A stretch of DNA of 64,000 bases from the NCBI RefSeq assembly GCF_000524195.1, contig NW_020170457.1, positions 65,686-129,685 on the forward strand. Reading direction: 5' to 3'. The DNA comes from Echinococcus granulosus. Its lineage: Eukaryota > Platyhelminthes > Cestoda > Cyclophyllidea > Taeniidae. Below the pieces are notes generated by a model. The model was not told where the DNA came from, did no database searches, and saw only the letters and a list, made by a program, of their open reading frames with translations. The translations under genes were made by a program, and so were the position numbers. This document shows, in pieces, positions 57,338 to 64,000 of the stretch; position 1 is the first letter of the stretch; each line of letters opens with the position of its first letter.

Positions 57338-59501
57338 CTAAAAGGCCGGGCAGCAGCAGAAAGCAATTAAACCAGCAAGGAGGAGTAAATGCGAAATACT
57401 TGCCCAGTAAAAATTATCACTTATTAAATATCCCTGCTCCTGGAGAAATGCTCCTGTTGTTTGGCAATTAGCATGCGATTCACACCCGCTGCCGAGCATT
57501 AACTTCAGAATTTTTAAAGTCATATCACTCTGTATGACATGGCCTGGGTCAACCATTTTCCCCTGGAATTAAAGCGAGTGTCGAAGATTTGGATTCCGGA
57601 CGAGTTCGGTGCCGATAACAACATGAGAGGAGACCTCTCAGCCTAGAGTTACTTGGTTTTTACGTCAAAGCCACCCTTCTGATAGCAGTTAACTATTAAA
57701 TTATAAAGGTAGCATCTTTCAGGGCTCGAAGAGTTTTCACTATTGCGTGCATCAGGGGACCTGATTTGGCTCGAACAGGTTAGTTGTACTTTATCAGAAG
57801 TGCTCCGATCCCCAAAGGATTGATGAGAAATTTCGGGGAAAGGAATATGGATACGAGTTTATTAACTCCAGCATGGGCAAAAGGCCTCTTATGTACATGA
57901 AAACGCATCTCTGGATCTCTCTATACAGTTTCGGAAGTGTAAAAGGGGTTGACCTCTGCACACGGTGACGGAGATAAGTGGAGATTATTCCATTTGGTTG
58001 GTGTGGTGTGGGTTGAGACCTCCTCCACTGGAGTGACAATTGGTCTAAAATTTTGAGGACAACCTATAATTTGCCATCAACAAGTTTTTGTTGATAAATA
58101 AGGTATTCTACAGGTAGTGCAAATTGAGTTTCTTTAATTCCTTTCACTGTACATAAATGCACTGACTATCAATCTCTCTACAATCTCTCTACAATGTCCA
58201 CTGGCGGCATTAATCTTAGCTAATACTTTTTTCGGTCCTTCTACTATCTTTTAGACCAACTTGCACAGTACATTGGATGCATCGTCAATGACCCCATTTT
58301 GGCTAGATACTATTCTAAAATGTCTTATTTTTATCAGTAGTTGAGTCTGCAGGAGCCGAGAATAGAACTGTTGCAAACTCATTGCACTTTTTTTCATCTA
58401 CGCCAACTCTCACAATGGCTGTTAGCATCGTGTTTGAACGACTGAGACCACTTTGAGGAACAGTAGAAAAATGGTCACAACAACACCGTTGTTGACGGCC
58501 AAAACAAGAAGAAGCTGGGTAACGGAAGGACGTCCACTTTATGTGAGCCTTTACAAACCACTAAGACGTCGCCTGTACTCTAGAAGCATGCAGCTATACT
58601 CGGGACCGCCTGTAATATCGGTCTTCACGCCCTCTCATCAGCCTGTAATAAAGGCACCTTTAAAATTCGTACAGCCTATCAAGCCAAGAGGCACAAGTAA
58701 ACAGGTGTTGTAACTCACAGTGGGATCATGCCATCGCCATGAATGACTGCAGTGATTTTGGCCTTTCGGGTTGTGGGATCTCCATCGGTGAGGTAGTTCT
58801 GCAGGTGGTTCACCACCTCCATCAGTCCTGGTCTTCGTGAAGCCTCCTGATTCACACAGCTACTCAACATGCATCCGAGAAAGTCATTTCCAAACCATCG
58901 TGCTATTAACGTCAATATGTTTTCACGCAATCTGAGGGTCTCACCCCATTCTAGGTGCCTTAGAATGCGTCTGACCTTCTCTGATACATTGGAAGACGAC
59001 GTTGCAGAGTCGCAAAGAGTGCATCGTTGACAGAAGACCGATGCCAAGAGCACTTCCACTTGGAGCCAGCCTAAATTCTTCACCAACACTGGAGCTGTCG
59101 TCGACATGGAATTGTTGGCTAAAGGGTCTTCTGACCCTGATAACTTGAGACTCAGAATGGTAGATTCGAAAACTCTGCTAGGTGGCGGTTTTGTGGGTGG
59201 TTTCTGGGCGAATAAGAGCATGTTTAAGCATTTGAACGACAAACGCGGAGATGAGGAGGTTGAATTTACATGAACTTACCAGAATACTTGGGAGAAGTAC
59301 ATGTTGACCATCTTGAATGATGAAAACCTTGCTATGAGGAGACGAGGGTCTAACGTCCAAGAAATCCTTAAGACTTGGACCCACATCTACGCCTCCAGCA
59401 GCACTTATATTGCAATTTGACGTGGCTTCAGGAGGACACGTCTTGAGTTGTACCTTGCAGCAGTAGTTAGAAGACACTAGGACACTAGACGAGTCCAGTC
59501 G
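57338..59501 (-). CDS. Unidentified gene, partial (possible C-terminal membrane anchor)
   Basis: Two adjoining exons are convincing: 59501-59280 (acceptor ttctag, donor GTAAGT) and 59203-58719 (acceptor cgcccag, donor GTGAGT). They join in phase and encode about 235 residues. These residues include several cysteines (NYCCKV, KTCPPE, CQRCTLC), N-glycosylation-type sequences (NCNIS, NNSMS) and helical stretches such as EKVRRILRHLEWGETLRLRE. A candidate last exon at 57562-57338 (acceptor attccag) encodes 74 residues, with a hydrophobic segment (HLLLLAGLIAFCCC) just before the stop. Exons between 58719 and 57562 were not resolved; one possibility is 58314-58261. Cysteines, sequons and a terminal hydrophobic segment would fit a type I membrane or GPI-anchored protein, but whether the last exon belongs to this gene is inference. 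I do not recognise the family. The 5' end is not found. Confidence 0.5.
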
Positions 59502-62500
59502 CTAGAATAGGAACAAATAACTTTTGCCTGTCAATGAGACACTCGCACATCATCTACTCTTCACGCTGGGAAATGCAAATGGCTGTTACGTAACAAATTC
59601 TCCCACAATCCCTTATGGAGTTCATGGGATTTCAAACAGGTTGGCAAGGAAGCTCATACGCACTTCAACTTCTTGCAGTGCTTATGTACATGCGTTCTAG
59701 AGCAGAGAGGACTTATGTCCTTCCGTCATGTATGATACTCCTCACTGTGCCTCATATGCCTATCACAACACCCATTAAACACGAGAGGTGGGGTTCATAC
59801 TCGCCTGTTTTACGAGATAACGGAGTTAACTCGGTCGCAAGGCTACAGAACCCAACTTTTTGGAATGCCTGTGACATAGCAATTGGAGAGTGTGCAAATT
59901 GCTGTTGCGGAATCTACCACCCCACTGCAATGCCTTCAAACGCTTCGTTGAGCTGTGCTGATGCATCACAATTAAAGATGATGGTGCTGGTGCAATCCAT
60001 GAAAATTTACCCTCTCCTCTTGAAAGGTAGGTAGGTGTACGAGTCAGTATCATCTCATCGCCTTAAGAAAGTACCATGCATGTCAATTTGTTAATGATAA
60101 TTTAATTCATATTATTTAAATAGCGTGAGTGGTGATGAACCAGTCAGTAAACAGATTTATCAAGTGAGAAGAGAAGGTGGTGCTGGGGCTGATGGGTGAT
60201 GCTTCTCACCCACATGCATTGAACAGATGATTACCAGCCGAAGTGACCATCCCATTGTCCTTCACTTCCTTCTCTCATGCTATATATACGCGCCGTGTAT
60301 TCCTGACCGACCGACCGACCGTCAAAAGTACAAAAGAGCAAGGAGAAATGTTTTATTGTTCAAACCTTTGACAGGTGAGTAAACGTGCCATTAATGACTC
60401 CAAAACGATTCATTTGCTCTTTGCCTTTCACTCAGGAAGCAAAGGGGTATGAATTTTGTGGGTGTTTGTGAATGTAGGTTTGTGCGTGTGTGCGTGTGAT
60501 GGACCTATGGAGACATGGTTAACCATAAATTGTCGATTCGTTGCAGATTCAACGACTAATCCTAAGACCTTTCTCCCTCTCTCTCCAGTAAAATACGGTA
60601 TAATACACCACGAAAGTATGCAAAAGTCTTTTGTTGAGAGGCTGTCGGGACTAATAGATCATTTTGAACACAAGATCCCGTACCTCAAACTGCGTTTTGC
60701 AGCCTTGTTTTTGACATAACTAAACTTGCCATGAGAAGACGTCACATCACACTCACAGATGTAGTGGAGGGGGAAAAGGTCGAAGAAAAGTAGGTAAGGT
60801 CAAAAAGTGGAAGAAGACCGTCTGCCTAATTTTCACTCTCAATCTTCACACCCTCCAAATCATCCTGATTTAATATCCCTAAGCTCCAATTGTTAAACAT
60901 CGCCTCTTCCTTGCATCAGCAGCAGACATTCGCACGACCACACACAAAAGGGAATGGACAGTTGAAAAGCAAACACGAGACAGAGTCGGAGGTGACAAGG
61001 GCTAGGTTTGTCTCCTAACGCCTAAAACCTCAGGACGGTTTGATAAAAGTGTGATCCACATCAAATTTTTATCCTATTAACTTCTGAGGCTCGGTTTTTA
61101 TTTCAGCTTTTGAAGAGCAAAGCCCCGATAGGAGTAAAACTCAATTTCCCTCCTTTTTATTATAAAGCCGTAAAAGATGTTTTGATTGCCGAAGCTTTTA
61201 TCGCCTTGGGCTACAATTTTCTCGATTTCCTATCAACAATTTTTAATGGTCACTAGCCGAATAAGACGATTGCTATTAATTGTCCACTTACTGACACATT
61301 TCCTTTCTACCGTATCCTAGCTAAGAATTACCTCTCCACTATAATCCTCTAAAACACTGCCTAACTTAGCGCCCACTTATGGCTAGCTTTGAAACCTCGG
61401 AGGAATTTTCCATTCCCTTCTCTGCTTCCGCTAGTCATGGCATGGGTGAAAGGGAAACATTATGACAGGTCTTGTAGAGTGATGTGTCGACTTTAGAGGG
61501 CTGATCAAGGCTCCCGAAATGCCAGTGCTGTTAAACTTCCTGTCAACGATTGAGTCTTTTTTGGCTCACTGACAGAGGAAGTGGTAGACGAAGTCCATCA
61601 GAATCCGTAAGGCATGCTCATATCGCTAAATGATTATACAAAGGGAGGAATAGATGCAAATAAAGGGATAGAGGGCTGCATCAGGAATAGACGAATGCAT
61701 TTACGATGGATGGCGGATACTTCTCAGGGAAGAGTCAATCAAAAGCGAATGGAATAGAAGTTGGGGATAGATGAATGTATCAGAAAAAAAAACAAAAGAT
61801 CTACTCAGGTTATGTGGAGAAAGATTAATCAGAAGGATCATAGACGAGTGAATTTGTGCTGAACGCCTAGGCAGGGAGAGAAGAGGCGACTCAAAAACTA
61901 CCTCATAAGTACTTTAAATACACTGAGCTTCAGCAAAATATTCACAAAAACCGGGGGCACTGAGGCTGACAATTAACACGAAGTGAGAGCTATAAAGAAT
62001 GCCTACATTTATAGCTCTTGCTTTTAAAACGAGCCACTTACAGTCTCAATATGGAAGATTGGTCTTCCATTTCACCTCCCCATCGTCGTTTAGGCGAAAT
62101 CTCCTCCTGGTGTCTCTAGTCTAAAACTTGCGCATGTAATGGCATCGTAAATTCTATCCATCACTTCCTTCCATGGGCTCTTACTTCTAAAGAAATTTTG
62201 ACCTCTCCCAGGCTCAGTCAAGCACTTAAAACGCTTGTGAAAAGTCGTCAGAATAGGACCTACCAAATTGTCAATGGAAAGGGAGACGAGGAAGGCGAAA
62301 GCGGAGGCGATTTGATGAAGCATATGGAAGACCGTCTTTGTGGAGAGAAGTGGAGAATGTGGCCGACTTTGGCTCTTTTTGTACTCCTCACAGCCCTCGA
62401 ATCGCCCGATTTCCTATATTTGCAAGGGAAATACCCATCACGCCGCATACCACTTATAGATATGTGGGCAGTATGAAGAAACTTTAAACATGGCTTACCT

Positions 62501-63872
62501 AGCAAAGGACTAAAAATTTGGCTTAAAAATCCCACAACCCCTGAAAAAACGTTTGTTTCGATTTCACAAGAGTTCAGACTTTTGTGACTTATTTCGGACA
62601 CTTTCGATTGCCGCGCCTTCATCCGCGCCCTTCTGATTGGCTGATATTGCCTACAGTAGGCCGCTGATCACTATGCTACCAAGGCCAATCGAATGCTAGA
62701 AATAGGGAAGACTGGGGGCCCTAATTTATTTCTAGTGTGCTCCATTAGCTAGCTATCTAGCCAGCCATCATGTGTGAGCGTGTAATGCCGACTTGTTTAT
62801 GCCCGTCGGCAAATGAAGACGCCTGCATCGTAGTCGTGCCCAACGGCTGGAACCTCGACAGCATCCAGGCTCACGTGACAAACACCAGTTTATGGCATCT
62901 TTCTTCAGTGTGATCATGTAGCTGCCTTGCCTGTGAGGCTAATTAACACAGGGAGCGAAAAGAGAGGATGAACAACAAGTTGCGATATAGTAGTACATGG
63001 TTATCCTCATTTAGAACCACAGTTCATCACCCTGTACTGCGAAATATCGCATTAAGAGGAGAGAGAGAGAGTCCTGTCACGGACTACACAGTAGGTGTGC
63101 CGGAAGCACCTAGTTTTTTATTTCTGTGTGTTCATTTGATATGCGACAAATCCCAGACACAGTGGTAGCTATGAGTAGATGAATAAGAAAGTCCCGGATT
63201 TCTGTAAAAACATTCAACTTATAGCCTTCCAGGGGTAGATGCTCAGCTGTATTCAGCGGACGCGGAATAAGGGCACAGCGAACCGAATTCAAAAAGCATG
63301 AGGATGGAAAAAAGAGGGAAGTGGTATATCTGCCCATCCCTTGACTAACGACAGCGTAAACATCACTAGCATGTGTTAAATGGATGCATATGTGACTGAT
63401 AGAGTCACAGGAACGTAAAATGTCATCTTGAAAAATGCGACACTACTCTAAAGGGCAATCCGGAGGTGTTGAGATGGTGACAGCGATGCGTGAAACCGGA
63501 TCTAGCTGATTTGCTGTTCCAATTTCATTGGCTGGTAACCATGTCCGCAGACATAAGAAAAGAGCTGCCACCAAATAGGGATTCCTACGTTTATGTGTTC
63601 TTAAAAAGCGTTTGCTATCCAGATTTCATAGTTTGTAACATGTTTAGCGGTATTTTAGACGAGACTGGACACAGCGGCCTGAAGACATATTGACGCGTTA
63701 CTATTAAAAGCTAGGGGTATGCAGAATATGTCCTCTGTGAAGCACTATTTCTCAAGCAAATCCCTTCTAAATACGGCTTCACTAAGGGAATGAAACTAAA
63801 CAGATGTTAGTGAGAAAATGGGGCTTCGCCTAGATAAGGAAAACATCAAATCATCTTCATTTCTGTGCCCCG
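59502..63872. other. Right-hand region with no firm gene
   Basis: It may contain 5' exons of the unidentified minus-strand gene. Weak minus-strand candidates are a frame around 59940-59750 (KVGFCSLATELTPLSR), interrupted by an in-frame TAG from a preceding frame (IIFNCDASAQLNEAFEG). Others lie near 62325-62185 (HQIASAFAFLVSLSIDN, followed by a GTAAGA donor) and near 63290-63170 (RPLNTAEHLPLEGY). A GACC tetranucleotide run lies near 60305 and a GA-rich run near 63058. None of these is joined by evidence. Confidence 0.35.
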
Positions 63873-63980
63873 ATGGACGGCCTCTTACCTGACGATTTAA
63901 GAGAGCAGCCATGGGAAGCGTACGAAGAAAGGTGGTCTAAAGAAGAGGAGCTATTACACAAAGCTGTTTTAACCTTATAA
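63873..63980 (+). CDS. Short acidic ORF at the right edge, possible first exon
   Basis: A 35-codon frame starting MDGLLPDDLREQPWEAYEER, charged and tryptophan-containing. It ends at TAA; a donor upstream of the stop was not obvious. It may be the first exon of a gene beyond the window or chance. Confidence 0.15.
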   Translation: MDGLLPDDLREQPWEAYEERWSKEEELLHKAVLTL

Positions 63981-64000
63981 ACGACTACTCAGTCACCATC

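Noticed and set aside
58453..58713. 86-codon basic plus-strand ORF (RPLYVSLYKPLRRRLYS)
   Set aside because: No splice or promoter support and no family resemblance; it lies opposite an intron of the unidentified minus-strand gene. It could be real but nothing decides it.
1..64000. CRISPR arrays, bacterial operons, tRNA or rRNA genes
   Set aside because: No repeat-spacer pattern, no Shine-Dalgarno-led gene series and no cloverleaf or rRNA core sequence was seen; the window is intron-rich animal DNA.

Overview
The window is nuclear DNA of an animal. Every gene I could identify is a conserved metazoan gene broken by spliceosomal introns. Two introns are only 35 and 39 nt long, gene spacing is moderate and base composition is only mildly AT-rich. 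That combination suggests a flatworm (cestode or trematode), but this is an inference from gene architecture, not from a marker gene.

Layout, left to right. (1) 89-14158, plus: the 3' part of a gene whose 9.66-kb exon encodes an acidic, lysine-cluster-rich protein with about nine degenerate tandem modules. Four short exons follow, ending in a transmembrane segment and a tail ending PPFPT that looks like a divergent KASH anchor. (2) 16836-18668, minus: DHRS1-type short-chain dehydrogenase, 5 exons. (3) 18.7-24.9 kb: no firm gene; an LTR-like repeat fragment at 20.5 kb and an unidentified, broken minus-strand ORF cluster at 22.3-24.2 kb. (4) 24913-32299, minus: a 19-exon symplekin gene. (5) 33270-37636, plus: a calcium-regulated mitochondrial ATP-Mg/Pi carrier (SCaMC), divergent from symplekin, with an inverted second copy of the LTR-like repeat between them. 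(6) 41643-43418, plus: a seven-exon MVB12 ESCRT-I subunit. (7) about 44352-52211, plus: DAXX histone H3.3 chaperone, head-to-tail after MVB12. (8) 52757-56396, minus: KIF-binding protein (KIFBP), convergent with DAXX. (9) 57338-59501, minus: parts of an unidentified gene with a possible C-terminal membrane segment. (10) 59.5-64 kb: no firm gene.

The genes are unrelated housekeeping functions (mRNA 3' processing, mitochondrial transport, endosomal sorting, chromatin, kinesin regulation), not an operon or a pathway. I assigned exons by requiring splice signals, reading-frame continuity and column-by-column agreement with the human family member as I remember it. With those criteria every listed internal junction in the six identified genes keeps frame.

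The most notable cross-gene pattern is four introns that appear to use a GC donor, all reading GCAAGT, in four different genes. In three of them the protein alignment is gap-free only if the GC site is used. The most biologically interesting loci are the giant KASH-like protein, the DAXX gene with a large extra linker exon and a SUMO-interaction-like motif, and the 39-nt GC-AG intron in KIFBP.
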